A program made the translations under genes and the position numbers. A stretch of DNA of 64,000 nucleotides from an uncultured Prevotella sp. (GTDB lineage Bacteria; Bacteroidota; Bacteroidia; Bacteroidales; Bacteroidaceae), in assembly GCA_905233165.1 (NCBI GenBank), contig CAJODL010000004.1, forward strand, positions 147,436 through 211,435, in the 5' to 3' direction. Below, one piece after another: positions 52,236 through 62,808 of the stretch (position 1 is its first letter; the number at the start of each line of letters is the position of its first letter). The notes beneath the pieces were generated by a model, which saw nothing but the letters and a program-made list of their open reading frames with translations, made no database searches and was not told the DNA's origin.

Positions 52236-53171
52236 ATGGTTACTGCTGAATCTGCAGAGCGTTGGATGCAAGGTTTGCTGATGTTTTTATGCCTGATAAT
52301 AGCAACAACTGCTGGAGCTCAGGTAGAGATAAGTTTTGCCAACAAAGTGTTATTCACAAAAACAGGCGATATGGACGGAGTACGTCTGGCTGTTCTACTT
52401 CCTGCCCCTGTTACCAATGAATACCAAGAAATAAGCGCCTTGCACTCCAATTGCGGTAAATTCTATACTATCAGTGAAAACAAAAAGGTACTCTATTATG
52501 CAGGTATCTTTGATGGTCCAACGCTCCCAATTGTCGAGACTTTTGTTTACAAGTCAAAGCCGGTAATAATAGACTTCAGTCAGAAAAACATTAAGAATGT
52601 TATTCCTGGTACAGAACCGAATGACTATCTTGACAGCGATGGTAAGTATATCAATCTAAAAAACAAAACCATCCGCAGTTTGGGAGATTCATTATGGAAT
52701 GTCTCCAAAGATACTATCGACTATGCCCGTCGCTGTTACGAATATGTCGCCACCCATTTTAAATACATGAAAGTTGGCAATTGGCGTACCCTCTCCGAGA
52801 TTATTAAGAAGGGAGGGGGCGAATGTGGGGACTTCTCCACAGTCTTTATAACACTTATGCGTTACAAGGGCATCCCGGCCCGTCATAATATGGGAGTCAA
52901 AACTGATGGTAGTTATCATATCTGGGCTGATTTCTATCATAAAGACTATGGATGGATACCTGTCGATGTTACATATAAAAATTCCAATCCTAAAGGCGAT
53001 TTCTTCGGTGTTTATCGTGGAGGGCTTATCATATTATCCCAGGGTTTAACCACTTTTAGCAGGCCCGATCTAAATATAAGAAACTATCCCCTTCAAACCT
53101 TTTATTACAAATATTGGTATCAATCAGGCTATGGTAGCGTAGAAGGCCACCACGAACCATCGAAACAATAG
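52236..53171 (+). CDS. Secreted transglutaminase-like protein
   Basis: A 311-aa protein with a signal peptide (ATTAGAQ cleavage near residue 29). The transglutaminase-like core has the catalytic triad Cys in GGGECGDFSTVFI, His in GSYHIWADFYH and Asp in WIPVDVTY. It may be a cysteine protease or acyl transferase of the cell envelope. It lies 53 bases after the SDR gene, separated by TTTAAGAG-type repeats, so co-transcription is possible but not evident. Confidence 0.85.
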   Translation: MVTAESAERWMQGLLMFLCLIIATTAGAQVEISFANKVLFTKTGDMDGVRLAVLLPAPVTNEYQEISALHSNCGKFYTISENKKVLYYAGIFDGPTLPIVETFVYKSKPVIIDFSQKNIKNVIPGTEPNDYLDSDGKYINLKNKTIRSLGDSLWNVSKDTIDYARRCYEYVATHFKYMKVGNWRTLSEIIKKGGGECGDFSTVFITLMRYKGIPARHNMGVKTDGSYHIWADFYHKDYGWIPVDVTYKNSNPKGDFFGVYRGGLIILSQGLTTFSRPDLNIRNYPLQTFYYKYWYQSGYGSVEGHHEPSKQ

Positions 53172-53234
53172 TAGTGAGAGCTAAGAACTAAGAGCTAAGA
53201 ACTAAGAGCTAAGAACTAAGAACTAAGTTGGACC
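53172..53234. repeat. Convergent intergenic region made of AGCTAAGAACTAAG repeats
   Basis: The whole gap between two convergent genes consists of units AGAGCTAAGAACTA. It belongs to the same dispersed families as 24.8 and 25.3 kb. Confidence 0.65.
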
Positions 53235-55193
53235 TTAGACCTTTGACATATCGACTGAGTAATCGGTGGAATAGCGCATCATCTGCTGTTCCATCGTTTC
53301 TGTATAGTCGAGGGTGACATCTGTTATCTTGCCTTGATTATCGAATATCGGGGTCATCTTGGGATTGATGAATCCTTTATAGGGGGCGATATTGAGCTTC
53401 TTATAGCGTGCGAGGGTCTCATGATGTAGGGTAGGGTCGATTTTTACTCCGTATGTTTCTACCATATCACGGGCTGCTTCATAGTCGCCTTCACTCTTGA
53501 TGCGTTGTATCTCAGCAAGAAGGATGCCGAATGACTCGCGCAGTTCCTCATAGTCTTTGATGACAACAAAGTGTTTTTTCTCGCCATCAGCAGTTGTTGC
53601 CTCACTTATCTCAATATTCCCATCAGAATGATGCAAGGCCCATTGGGCTATGAGGGCTCTGTTGCGCATGTGGGCTTCTTCATAGTCGGAACCTTCCTTG
53701 ATGCGTACAGCCTGGGTGAGCAAGCCATTCATAATATATGTATAGTAACTTGCCTTGTAGGCCTCCATGTCTGGAACAAGGCCGAGGCTGAGGAGTTTCT
53801 CGTCAGCAATATAATACAAGGCAAAGAGGTCTGCACGGGCTTCTTCGATGGTGTTTCCATACGCCTTCAGGGCATCCTGACTGACTCCTGGCAGGAGTTT
53901 TCCGCTACCATGTCCGAGGCATTCATGAAGGTCGGTATGCAGGCTGTCACATTGCTCGCCATATTTGCGTATCATGGAGATGGTATCGGCATCAGAGACG
54001 AATTCCTCAAGGAAACCACTCTCTTTTGAGGCTTCGTCATAGGCTTTCATGAAATTGCTTATGGTGACACTCTTAGAGCCATATTGGGCACGTATCCATT
54101 CAGCATTAGGCAGATTGATGCCTATGGCGGTAGAAGGGTATTCATCGCCTCCTATCATGGCAGCACACACAGCATTGGCTATGACACCACGCACTTTTTC
54201 TTTCTTGAACTGCTTAGCAACAGGGGAATGGTCCTCAAACCATTGGGCATTATCGCTGATGGCCTTGGTGCGACGGCAGGCTTCGAGGTCTTTGTATTCC
54301 ACGATACCTTCCCATGAGGCCTTGATGCCCAAGGGGTCGCCATATACCTCAATAAAGCCATTGATAAAGTCGATGCGGCCTTCAGTCTCCTTTATCCATT
54401 CTATGCAGTAGTCATCAAAAACCTTTGCATCGCCAGAGTGGTAATACTCTACCAAAAGGTCGATAATCTTCTTCTGCTGCTCATTTTCTGCGTATTCCCG
54501 AGCCTTGAGGAGATTTTCAACGATTTTCTCAATTGTCTTGCCGTATTTTCCTCCAATGTGCCATACATCTTCCGTTATCTTGCCATCAATCTTACGCAGG
54601 GTAGAGTTGAGAGGATGCTGATGGCTGAAATTCTCGACTTCTTCCTGTGTCAGTCCCTCATAATAGTTACATGCCGAGGTGGCAACAAGGTCTTCGCCAT
54701 TTGTCTTATTGACACGCTTGGGAAGCAGATTAGGATTGAAGATGACAGGAATGATGATGCTCAGCAGCTGTTCCTTGGGCAAGGGCAGGAGGGCGTCGTC
54801 TATCTTGCGTACCTCTTTTATGAAGTAGTCCTGAGAGAATTCTGGCACAAATTTCTCACATCCGTAGTGATGATATATGCCATTTGAGAACCAAACACGT
54901 TTTAGATATGTCTCTAATGCAACTTCATCAGCATTGCTTTCTGAAGCCTCAGAAGCTTGTTTTTTGTCATGTAATTTACTTTTGTAGATAGCTTCTAACG
55001 TTCTGCGTATCAAAAAATTATACTTTCCGAACTGGTCGAAGGTGATGTCTCGCCCCCACAATGTTGCTTCTGAAAGATAATATATGTATGCCTTTTGGCT
55101 TGAAGTGAGTGCTTCGAATCCTGGTAAATTGTAGCGAAGCATCTGAATATCAGCGAATCTCATATCTTTATATGTGTTTTTAGAGTTATACAA
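53235..55193 (-). CDS. Dipeptidyl peptidase III (M49 family)
   Basis: A 652-aa cytosolic-looking zinc peptidase. The active site is HECLGHGSG (HExxGH) with the downstream third ligand in EEARADLFALYY (EExRAD). It removes dipeptides from the N-terminus of oligopeptides. Full length for bacterial DPP III; no export signal is seen at the start (MYNSKNTYKDMRFADI). Monocistronic, convergent with the transglutaminase. No clear promoter could be assigned. Confidence 0.93.
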   Translation of the reverse strand: MYNSKNTYKDMRFADIQMLRYNLPGFEALTSSQKAYIYYLSEATLWGRDITFDQFGKYNFLIRRTLEAIYKSKLHDKKQASEASESNADEVALETYLKRVWFSNGIYHHYGCEKFVPEFSQDYFIKEVRKIDDALLPLPKEQLLSIIIPVIFNPNLLPKRVNKTNGEDLVATSACNYYEGLTQEEVENFSHQHPLNSTLRKIDGKITEDVWHIGGKYGKTIEKIVENLLKAREYAENEQQKKIIDLLVEYYHSGDAKVFDDYCIEWIKETEGRIDFINGFIEVYGDPLGIKASWEGIVEYKDLEACRRTKAISDNAQWFEDHSPVAKQFKKEKVRGVIANAVCAAMIGGDEYPSTAIGINLPNAEWIRAQYGSKSVTISNFMKAYDEASKESGFLEEFVSDADTISMIRKYGEQCDSLHTDLHECLGHGSGKLLPGVSQDALKAYGNTIEEARADLFALYYIADEKLLSLGLVPDMEAYKASYYTYIMNGLLTQAVRIKEGSDYEEAHMRNRALIAQWALHHSDGNIEISEATTADGEKKHFVVIKDYEELRESFGILLAEIQRIKSEGDYEAARDMVETYGVKIDPTLHHETLARYKKLNIAPYKGFINPKMTPIFDNQGKITDVTLDYTETMEQQMMRYSTDYSVDMSKV

Positions 55194-55294
55194 AAATCAA
55201 GAGCCCAAAAATAATAAAAATAATATTAACAGCAAAATTTTTGGCGATATTTTTCTGAAAAAAGTTTAAAATACCCTCTTATATGACTCATTCC

Positions 55295-55326
55295 GTTGCC
55301 TTTATCTCTCTTTTTCATTACCTTTG
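55295..55326 (+). promoter_or_regulatory. Promoter of the HU/CCDC81-like operon
   Basis: GTTG (55295-55298), 20 bp, TACCTTTG (55319-55326). The leader to the ATG at 55455 is about 120 bases. Confidence 0.7.
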
Positions 55327-55454
55327 CAAAAGTTTTTGAACATTAAATATTAAATATTGCCCTTTGGGCGAAGATGCTACGTCATGAAAATGTAAAAGCA
55401 ATTTTCCATTCTACATAACTTAAACGCATCTTTGAACCTAATTATATAAGCATT

Positions 55455-56363
55455 ATGCGCAACAACATTTCAAAACACATTGAGAGACTACTGTTAACGA
55501 ATGATAGGGTGGCTATTCCATCATTTGGTGTATTCAATGTTACTCACATTGCTGCTGAGTACATGGAATCTACAGGCTTGTTCTATCCACCAAAGCGTGT
55601 AGTTGATTTTGTTGTAGATAAGGCAGCATGCGATGCAGACGCATTGTTACTGCAGTCCTATGCCAGTGCTTTGGATATAAGCATTCCTGAGGCACAGAAG
55701 ATTCTGGAGAATGATGTGTACCAGATACAGGTTCAATTGAGAGAAGAAGGTGAGTACTATTTCCACGGCGTGGGAACACTGACAAAATATGAGGATAATA
55801 GTTTGGGCTTTGAGGCTGATTTAGCAGGCATTGCAACACCAAATCTTTTTGGTCTTAACTCTTTTGAGTTCAAGCCATTACAGGCACAGGTAGCAGCAGA
55901 GCCAGCCAAGAAGGCCGCTCGTATCATTTCGATGACTCCATTCAGTCAGCACCTGCAGACACCGCTCAAAAAGGTTGCAGCAGCTGCTGTAGCAGTATTT
56001 GTGGGATTCTCATTCATATCAATACCTGCTGGTAATGGTAGTGACAATACAAAGGTGATACAGGCATCTATCCTTTCTTCAGATGTAATAAATTCTATCG
56101 TAGAATCTCCTACATCACATAATGTTGCTGTTACACAGGAAGAGATAGCACAATTTGAGCAGGCTGCTAATTATAAAGAGGTGCAGGAAGAGGCTCAATC
56201 ACAGGCTCCACAGGCTGCTCCTGCTAAGGAAACAAAGACTACACAGGTCGTTACTGCTGCTCCTACTACAGTTACCGTCAACATTTCTTATGATGACATG
56301 AAGAAGGTTGTAAAAGAGCACGAACAAGAAACTGTTGTTCATGAAGAGGATTCGCTGTCCTAA
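55455..56363 (+). CDS. HU-CCDC81-like domain protein with membrane anchor
   Basis: A 302-aa protein. Residues 1-115 resemble the CCDC81-like prokaryotic HU domains (HIERLLLTNDRVAIPSFGVF, HGVGTLTKYEDNSLGFEAD). A transmembrane helix (AAAVAVFVGFSFISIPAG) at about 175-195 is followed by a Gln/Ala/Thr-rich periplasmic tail. In Bacteroidota such proteins often end in a SPOR domain; here none is visible. They may link DNA or nucleoid to the envelope. The ORF end overlaps the next gene by 23 bases. Confidence 0.8.
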   Translation: MRNNISKHIERLLLTNDRVAIPSFGVFNVTHIAAEYMESTGLFYPPKRVVDFVVDKAACDADALLLQSYASALDISIPEAQKILENDVYQIQVQLREEGEYYFHGVGTLTKYEDNSLGFEADLAGIATPNLFGLNSFEFKPLQAQVAAEPAKKAARIISMTPFSQHLQTPLKKVAAAAVAVFVGFSFISIPAGNGSDNTKVIQASILSSDVINSIVESPTSHNVAVTQEEIAQFEQAANYKEVQEEAQSQAPQAAPAKETKTTQVVTAAPTTVTVNISYDDMKKVVKEHEQETVVHEEDSLS

Positions 56364-56811
56364 ATGCAATAATTACATAGTTTTTGACGAGACGAAGTAC
56401 CAAGGAGAAAAGACCTTGGTGTTTCAGTGTACCGAGTGCGGTAAACAATTCGGTATAAAATTAAAAGAAAAAAATGTTGGAAGCATTGTTGTTATTGAGA
56501 ATGTCTTCCATTATAAGCAAGAATTTCCGTTACACATGGGGGATAATGTTATTGGGCGATATATGAAAGATAGTCGCTGCCATTGTCCTATCAGAACAGA
56601 TGATCCGAGCATTGATATGAATCATTGTGTTATCAATGTTTCAAAAGGTGATGACGGACAATTAAAGTATATTCTCAGGGATGGCCCTTCATATACGGGT
56701 ACTTTTGTGGATAACAAAATACTTGGCGACAAAGAAAGGCGTATTATTACAGATGGTACATTATTTACCATTGGAGCAACGAGTATTATTCTGAAGTTAG
56801 AGGAAGGGTGA
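56341..56811 (+). CDS. Zinc ribbon-FHA domain protein
   Basis: A 156-aa protein. The N-terminal zinc ribbon reads CPKCNNY...CTECGK (CxxC pairs), of the type seen in zinc-ribbon domains of MJ0042/DUF3426-like proteins. The C-terminal half is an FHA domain: NVIGRYMKDSRC, then IDMNHCVINV and GTFVDN, where Arg, Ser/Asn-His and Asn bind phosphothreonine. So it probably reads Thr-phosphorylated partners. The overlap with the HU-like membrane gene suggests joint function. Start ATG 56341. Confidence 0.82.
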   Translation: MKRIRCPKCNNYIVFDETKYQGEKTLVFQCTECGKQFGIKLKEKNVGSIVVIENVFHYKQEFPLHMGDNVIGRYMKDSRCHCPIRTDDPSIDMNHCVINVSKGDDGQLKYILRDGPSYTGTFVDNKILGDKERRIITDGTLFTIGATSIILKLEEG

Positions 56812-56891
56812 GGATTGGTTAATGGTTATTGAAACTTGAAACCAGAAACTTTATAGAGATGAGGGCATGAGTTATTTGTTTATTGAGAATT

Positions 56892-57704
56892 ATGGAAAAT
56901 GAAGTTATAACACAGACAGTAAAGGCACTATCGACCCCAGAGAGTTTGAAGAATCTGTTTCCAGATAAGAAAGATTGCCAGCCACTGCCATCAAATGAAA
57001 TGATGCTGGAAGTGATAGAGGTGGCTCGCAGCATATTGTTCCCTGGATATTTTGGTCACTCAAAGGTGACACCAGAAAACGTAGGTTATTTTATAGGCGT
57101 TTCCTTGGAACGCTTCTCTTCTCTCTTGAAGAAACAGGGAATATGTGAAGATAAGGTTTGTGTGTTGGTATCTAAAATGCCTGAAATACGCAAACTCCTT
57201 GCTATGGATGTAGAGGCTGCATACAATGGTGACCCTGCAGCAACGTCTTATGAAGAGATAATATGCTGTTATCCTGTCATCAGGGCTCTTGCTAACTATC
57301 GTATGGCTCATGTGTTATATGAATTAGACGTTCCTCTTATTCCACGGGTTATGACAGAGTTGGCCCATAATGAAACAGGTATAGATATCCATCCTGCTGC
57401 ACAGATAGGCCACCACTTTACAATAGATCATGGTACTGGTGTGGTAATAGGTGCTACCGCCATTATCGGAAATAATGTGAAACTATATCAGGGTGTTACT
57501 CTTGGAGCACTTTCTTTCCCTCTTGATGAGAATGGTAATCCTATCAAGGGTATTCCACGTCATCCTATTCTGGAAGATGATGTCATAGTATATAGCAATG
57601 CAACAATACTGGGTCGAATAACAATCGGTAAGGGCAGCGTGATAGGTGCCAACCAATGGATTACTCAGGATGTGGCTCCTCAAAGCAAAATCGTAAACAA
57701 ATAA
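56892..57704 (+). CDS. Serine O-acetyltransferase
   Basis: A 270-aa CysE/EpsC-family enzyme (start ATG 56892). An all-helical N-terminal domain is followed by the hexapeptide helix starting IDIHPAAQIGHHFTIDHGTG with the catalytic His-Asp pair, then KLYQGVTLGALS and PRHPILEDDVIVYSNATILG. It acetylates serine from acetyl-CoA, the first step of cysteine synthesis. The C-terminus ends at SKIVNK without the long feedback tail; cysteine inhibition may be weak. The RNA methyltransferase follows after 12 bases. Confidence 0.92.
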   Translation: MENEVITQTVKALSTPESLKNLFPDKKDCQPLPSNEMMLEVIEVARSILFPGYFGHSKVTPENVGYFIGVSLERFSSLLKKQGICEDKVCVLVSKMPEIRKLLAMDVEAAYNGDPAATSYEEIICCYPVIRALANYRMAHVLYELDVPLIPRVMTELAHNETGIDIHPAAQIGHHFTIDHGTGVVIGATAIIGNNVKLYQGVTLGALSFPLDENGNPIKGIPRHPILEDDVIVYSNATILGRITIGKGSVIGANQWITQDVAPQSKIVNK

Positions 57705-57716
57705 AACTCATACACC

Positions 57717-59276
57717 ATGGAACTGATTGCTAAGACTTTCATGGGTCTTGAAGATCTTCTTGTTCAAGAACTTACAGAATTAGGAGCAGAAGATATCGTA
57801 AAAGGTTGTCGTGTTGTCTCTTTTAAGGGAGATAAGGCACTGATGTATCGTGCTAACTTCGCATTGCGCACAGCAATACGCATATTGAAGCCAATAAAGA
57901 CCTTTAAGGCTAAAGGGGCGGACGATGTATATGATGCTGTTAAGGCTATCGACTGGAGTGAGTATATTGCTGAAGGGAAGACATTTACAGTGGATTCAGT
58001 AGTTTATTCTGACAGCTTCAACAATTCCCGCTTTGTAACATATAAGGTAAAGGATGCCATTGTTGACCAGTTCAGAGAAAAGACGGGTCGTCGACCAAGT
58101 ATCTCCATTACAGACCCTGATGTGCGCCTGAATGTGCATATTGGAGAACATACAGACGAGAATGGCGTAAAGCATACAGAAGGTACTATCTCTCTGGACT
58201 CTTCTGGTGAATCACTTCATCGTAGAGGATATCGTCAGGAACAGGTTGACGCTCCATTGAATGAGGTCCTTGCTGCTGGTATGATAATGATGACTGGATG
58301 GAAGGGTGAGACAGATTTTATTGACCCGATGTGTGGTTCTGGCACATTGCTTATTGAGGCTGCCCTCATAGCAAGAAATATAGCACCTGGTGTGTTCCGT
58401 CAGAGCTATGCCTTCGAGAAATGGCCAGACTTTGACAGGGAACTTTTTGATGAGATATATAATGATGATTCCAAGGAAACAGAGTTTACACACCATATTT
58501 ATGGCTATGATATCGACTTCAAGGCTGTGAATATTTCGAAAGCGAATGTGAAAGCTGCAGGTCTCATGAAGGATATCACCATCGAACAGCAAGATTTTGC
58601 CGATATGCAGGGATTGCCAAATCCTGATCAGTATATGGAACAGAATCTCTCTGGCGAACGTCTGGCAGTGATTGTTACAAATCCTCCTTATGGCGAGCGT
58701 ATCTCTACTCCTAATCTGTTGGAGACATATAAGATGATAGGCCGACAGCTGAAGCATCACTTCAAGGGATGTGAAGCATGGATATTATCGTATAAAGATG
58801 AATGCTTTGCACAAATAGGATTGAAGCCATCATTGAAAGTGCCTTTGTATAATGGCTCCTTGGAGTGCGAATATCGTAAATACCTCATGTTTGACGGACG
58901 TCTTGAGAATTTCCGTGAGGAAGGTGGTATCGTCAAGACAGAGGATGAGAAGAGAAAGATGGCAGAAAAGCGCAGAAGTTGGCAGAAGCATGACTATGCC
59001 AAGATGCGTGAAGAAAGAGCAAGTAATGAAGAGGCTGACATCTTGTCATTTGAATTCCAGTCTTTGAAAAAACGACGTCCTCAACGTGGTGGCAGAGATT
59101 GGGACAGGGATGATGACAGAAGGTTTCAAGGTTCAGGTTCCAAGTTCCAGGACAGAGACAGAAAGTTCCATAGAGACAGAGAAGATCGCCAGTTCAGAGG
59201 AAAAGATAATTACAAATCGAGAGAAGAAAGACAGGCAGACAGAAAAAAGTTCTTCCAGAAGAGAAACGATGATTGA
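57717..59276 (+). CDS. THUMP-domain class I RNA methyltransferase (RlmL/YpsC type)
   Basis: A 519-aa protein. The N-terminal THUMP domain (about residues 45-150) and the methyltransferase fold with DPMCGSGTLLIEAALIARN and the NPPYGER catalytic loop identify an m2G-type 23S rRNA methyltransferase acting on base G2445 in relatives. The last 90 residues are an Arg/Asp-rich disordered tail (RDWDRDDDRRF, then EDRQFRGKDNYKSREERQ) encoded partly by a dispersed GGTTCAGGTTCC repeat near 59130. Such RGG-like tails occur in other Bacteroidota RNA-binding proteins. The DPP IV-like gene begins six bases after the stop. Confidence 0.88.
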   Translation: MELIAKTFMGLEDLLVQELTELGAEDIVKGCRVVSFKGDKALMYRANFALRTAIRILKPIKTFKAKGADDVYDAVKAIDWSEYIAEGKTFTVDSVVYSDSFNNSRFVTYKVKDAIVDQFREKTGRRPSISITDPDVRLNVHIGEHTDENGVKHTEGTISLDSSGESLHRRGYRQEQVDAPLNEVLAAGMIMMTGWKGETDFIDPMCGSGTLLIEAALIARNIAPGVFRQSYAFEKWPDFDRELFDEIYNDDSKETEFTHHIYGYDIDFKAVNISKANVKAAGLMKDITIEQQDFADMQGLPNPDQYMEQNLSGERLAVIVTNPPYGERISTPNLLETYKMIGRQLKHHFKGCEAWILSYKDECFAQIGLKPSLKVPLYNGSLECEYRKYLMFDGRLENFREEGGIVKTEDEKRKMAEKRRSWQKHDYAKMREERASNEEADILSFEFQSLKKRRPQRGGRDWDRDDDRRFQGSGSKFQDRDRKFHRDREDRQFRGKDNYKSREERQADRKKFFQKRNDD

Positions 59277-59282
59277 TGACAG

Positions 59283-61229
59283 ATGATAAGATATCGAAGC
59301 ATAATATTATGTTTGCTGTTGTTGAGTTACATACCTGTTAATATGATGGCACAGAAACGACTTACACTTGAGGAGCTAAACTTTGGTGGTGTAAACTATG
59401 CATCTATGTCACCAGTCCGCAAGCACTATAAGTGGAAGGGTAACGAACTTATAGAGTCGGAAGAAAAGGATGCCGAGAAATATCCTCAGGTAGTATCCCG
59501 AGAACATAATATATATGTGAAGTTGTCTGCTGATTCTGAGGAAAAACAGATTACATTTGATGGCTCCCGGGAAATAGTCTATGGTGAGTCTGTTCATCGA
59601 AACGAGTGGGGGATAGAAACCGGTATTTTTATGTCTCCAGACAGGAGCAAGGTGGCATTCTATCGTATGGACCAGTCGATGGTGACAGATTATCCGCAGG
59701 TGAGCATTGCCGACTATGAAGCAAAATACGAGCCTGACAAATATCCTATGACAGGTTCCAAGAGCCATAAGGTTACAATAGGCATTTTAGAATTGTCAGA
59801 AGGAAAAGACCTCACACCTCATTATCTTGATTTGGGAGATGTCACAGACAGATATTTCACTAATATCTCATGGGGGCCAGATAGTAAGACCTTGTATCTC
59901 ATAGAATTGAACAGAGACCAGACAGAGTCTCATCTGGATGCCTATGATGTAGCAACAGGCAAGAAGAAAACTACCTTGTTTGTAGAAAAGGATGATAAAT
60001 ACGTAGAACCTCTGCATCCGATTACCTTCCTGCCTTGGGATGACAGCAAATATATATACTGGAGTCAGAAGGATGGCTATTGGCATCTGTATCTTGGTTC
60101 TTTGGATTCTGATGAAGACCTTATTCAGCTTACAAAGGGAAAATGGGTGGTGCTCGACATGATAGGATTCAGCAAGAGTACAAAGTCTTTAATCATTTCT
60201 GCTAACAAGGAGAGTCATGTGCAGAGAAACCTCTATCGTCTGGACCTCAGCAAGGTGCCTGCAAAAGGAAAGACAGCCAAGCTGACTCTTCTGGATAATG
60301 GTCTGGGCGTTCATGGTGGAAAGCTCAATGACGATGGTACTATGCTGCTTGATATATGGGGTGAGCCTGACGTTCCCCGTGCCTATGCTACCATCAATGT
60401 CAAGACAGGGGAGAGAAAGGAAGTCTTTAGGGCTCCAAATCCTTGGGAGGGATATGATATTCCTATTTATAAACATGGTACCATCATGGCTGCTGACGGT
60501 AAGACAGAACTGCATTACAGAATGGTACTTCCGAAGGATTTTGACGAAACAAAGAAATATCCTACTGTTGTATATGTATATGGTGGTCCTCATGCTCACA
60601 ACATCGAGGCTGCCTGGCATTGGGCTTCCCGACCTTGGGAGACATATATGGCAGGAGAGGGATACATTCTCTTTATCCTCGACAACAGAGGCTCTGAACA
60701 TCGTGGAAAGGATTTTGAGCAGGTAATATATCGCCAGATGGGACGGGAGGAGATGAAAGACCAGATGAAGGGCGTTGAATTTCTCAAGTCTCTGCCTTAT
60801 GTAGATATGGACAGGCTCGGAGTTCATGGCTGGAGCTATGGTGGTTATATGACAATCTCTTTGATGACAAATTACAAGGATGTCTTCAAGGTCGGTGTGG
60901 CAGGAGGACCTGTTATCGACTGGAAATGGTATGAGATAATGTATGGAGAGAGATATATGGATACTCCACAGGACAATAAGGAGGGCTATGAGAAGTGTTC
61001 TTTGCTGTCAAAGGCAAAAGACCTCTCAGGACGACTGCTCATCATAACAGGAGGAAACGACAAGACAGTTGTTCCTCAGCATTGTCTCAGCTTTATCTAT
61101 GAATGTAACAAGGCAGGCACTTATCCTGATTTCTTTATATTCCCGGAGGAGGAGCATAATATGAAGAAACATCAGTCTGTGGTTCTGCATGAACACATAA
61201 CACGATATTTTAACGATTTTCTTAAATAA
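59283..61229 (+). CDS. S9-family dipeptidyl peptidase (DPP IV-like)
   Basis: A 648-aa exported protein: a hydrophobic signal sequence ([18 protein letters not shown]) and a beta-propeller followed by an alpha/beta-hydrolase. The catalytic triad is Ser in GWSYGGY, Asp in GGNDKTV and His in EEEHNMKK. It removes dipeptides, often after Pro or Ala, in the periplasm. It lies within a forward run but the gap to the methyltransferase is only six bases, so the two are probably co-transcribed. Confidence 0.9.
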   Translation: MIRYRSIILCLLLLSYIPVNMMAQKRLTLEELNFGGVNYASMSPVRKHYKWKGNELIESEEKDAEKYPQVVSREHNIYVKLSADSEEKQITFDGSREIVYGESVHRNEWGIETGIFMSPDRSKVAFYRMDQSMVTDYPQVSIADYEAKYEPDKYPMTGSKSHKVTIGILELSEGKDLTPHYLDLGDVTDRYFTNISWGPDSKTLYLIELNRDQTESHLDAYDVATGKKKTTLFVEKDDKYVEPLHPITFLPWDDSKYIYWSQKDGYWHLYLGSLDSDEDLIQLTKGKWVVLDMIGFSKSTKSLIISANKESHVQRNLYRLDLSKVPAKGKTAKLTLLDNGLGVHGGKLNDDGTMLLDIWGEPDVPRAYATINVKTGERKEVFRAPNPWEGYDIPIYKHGTIMAADGKTELHYRMVLPKDFDETKKYPTVVYVYGGPHAHNIEAAWHWASRPWETYMAGEGYILFILDNRGSEHRGKDFEQVIYRQMGREEMKDQMKGVEFLKSLPYVDMDRLGVHGWSYGGYMTISLMTNYKDVFKVGVAGGPVIDWKWYEIMYGERYMDTPQDNKEGYEKCSLLSKAKDLSGRLLIITGGNDKTVVPQHCLSFIYECNKAGTYPDFFIFPEEEHNMKKHQSVVLHEHITRYFNDFLK

Positions 61230-61249
61230 CACAACATACAAAGAAAAAT

Positions 61250-62527
61250 ATGAACATTCTATTATTGGGATCAGGTGGCAGAGAACATGCGCTGGCTTGG
61301 AAAATTGCGCAGAGTAACAAATGTGATATCCTTTATATCGCACCAGGCAATGCAGGAACAGACGGTGTAGGTGGTAAGGGAAAGAACGTAAATATCAAGG
61401 CTGACGATTTTGAGACCATAAAGTCTTTTGTTCTTGAGAACAATGTGAAGATGGTTGTTGTCGGTCCTGAAGATCCATTGGTTAAGGGTATATATGATGA
61501 CTTCAAGAGTGATGCCCGCACCAAGGATATCCCTGTTATCGGACCTTCTAAGGCTGGTGCTGTGCTCGAAGGCTCAAAGGATTTTGCCAAGAGTTTTATG
61601 AAACGTCATAACATCCCAACAGCAGCTTATGAAACCTTCGACGGAGAACATCTGGAAGAGGGTTTGAAATTCCTTGAGACATTGCAGGCTCCTTATGTTC
61701 TGAAAGCTGACGGTCTGTGTGCAGGAAAGGGCGTGCTGATATTGCCAACCCTCGAGGAAGCAAAGAAAGAGCTCAAGGAGATGCTTGGTGGCATGTTTGG
61801 CAATGCTTCTTCAAAAGTGGTCATAGAGGAATTCCTCAGTGGCATAGAGTGTTCTGTCTTTGTAATTACTGACGGAAAGAACTATAAGATTCTCCCAGAG
61901 GCAAAGGACTATAAGCGCATCGGAGAAGGCGATACGGGCTTGAATACTGGTGGTATGGGTAGTGTTACTCCTGTTCCTTTTGCTACAAAAGAATGGATGG
62001 CAAAGGTAGAAGAACGCATCATAAAGCCTACAGTAAAGGGCCTTGCTGATGAGAATATCTGCTATAAGGGCTTTATCTTTTTTGGTCTAATAAACTGTCA
62101 GGGTGAGCCAAAGGTGATAGAATACAACTGCCGAATGGGTGACCCAGAGACTGAGAGTGTCATGCTGCGTCTGAAGAGTGATATCGTAGATCTCTTCGAG
62201 GGCGTTGCTGATGAGAATCTCAATACCAAGAGTATAGAGTTCGACCCACGTTCTGCTGTCTGCGTAATGATGGTGAGTGGTGGATATCCACAGGCTTATG
62301 AAAAGGGCTTCCCAATCTCTGGCATCAATGATGTCGAGGGCAGCATCGTCTTCCATGCCGGTACTGCACTGAAAGATGGACAGGTAGTGACGGCTGGTGG
62401 AAGGGTTATCTGCGTGGTGTCTTATGGAAAGGATAAGGCTGAGGCTCTCGAGAAATCCTTCAAGGAGGCTCAGAAGATACAGTATCATGGCAAGTACTTC
62501 CGCAGAGACATCGGCAAAGACCTGTAA
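61250..62527 (+). CDS. purD: Phosphoribosylamine-glycine ligase (GARS)
   Basis: A 425-aa ATP-grasp enzyme of purine synthesis. It begins [19 protein letters not shown] (GSGGREHA), continues with IAPGNAGT, the ATP-grasp loop [29 protein letters not shown] and the metal site [12 protein letters not shown]. Full length. It has 20 bases to the upstream gene and two bases to the next, so the next gene probably shares the transcript. Confidence 0.96.
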   Translation: MNILLLGSGGREHALAWKIAQSNKCDILYIAPGNAGTDGVGGKGKNVNIKADDFETIKSFVLENNVKMVVVGPEDPLVKGIYDDFKSDARTKDIPVIGPSKAGAVLEGSKDFAKSFMKRHNIPTAAYETFDGEHLEEGLKFLETLQAPYVLKADGLCAGKGVLILPTLEEAKKELKEMLGGMFGNASSKVVIEEFLSGIECSVFVITDGKNYKILPEAKDYKRIGEGDTGLNTGGMGSVTPVPFATKEWMAKVEERIIKPTVKGLADENICYKGFIFFGLINCQGEPKVIEYNCRMGDPETESVMLRLKSDIVDLFEGVADENLNTKSIEFDPRSAVCVMMVSGGYPQAYEKGFPISGINDVEGSIVFHAGTALKDGQVVTAGGRVICVVSYGKDKAEALEKSFKEAQKIQYHGKYFRRDIGKDL

Positions 62528-62529
62528 AC

Positions 62530-62808
62530 ATGCTCGCAGCAATAGTAATCATAATATGTTTCATACTCTGTTATAGCATGGCTCGCACCATGTTCAGGGA
62601 TCATTATGGACTGAAGAAAGCATATTGCTGCGGATTTCCCATTGGATGTGCCACGATAGCCAACTGGTGGGCATTATTTGCCTTGCCATTGCTGATATGG
62701 TATCTGTATAGCCCCATGAAGATAAATAATGGCAGGATATTCTATTCTGCTACACTTGGAGCCTTAACGCCCTTGTGGATAATGCTCCCTTATTGGTTGT
62801 TCCTATGA
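62530..62808 (+). CDS. Small membrane protein (92 aa)
   Basis: Three hydrophobic segments (AAIVIIICFILCYSM, IANWWALFALPLLIWYLY, LGALTPLWIMLPYWLFL) make this an integral membrane protein. It starts two bases after purD and its stop overlaps the start of the DedA-type gene (ATGA). I do not recognise a family. Confidence 0.7.
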   Translation: MLAAIVIIICFILCYSMARTMFRDHYGLKKAYCCGFPIGCATIANWWALFALPLLIWYLYSPMKINNGRIFYSATLGALTPLWIMLPYWLFL

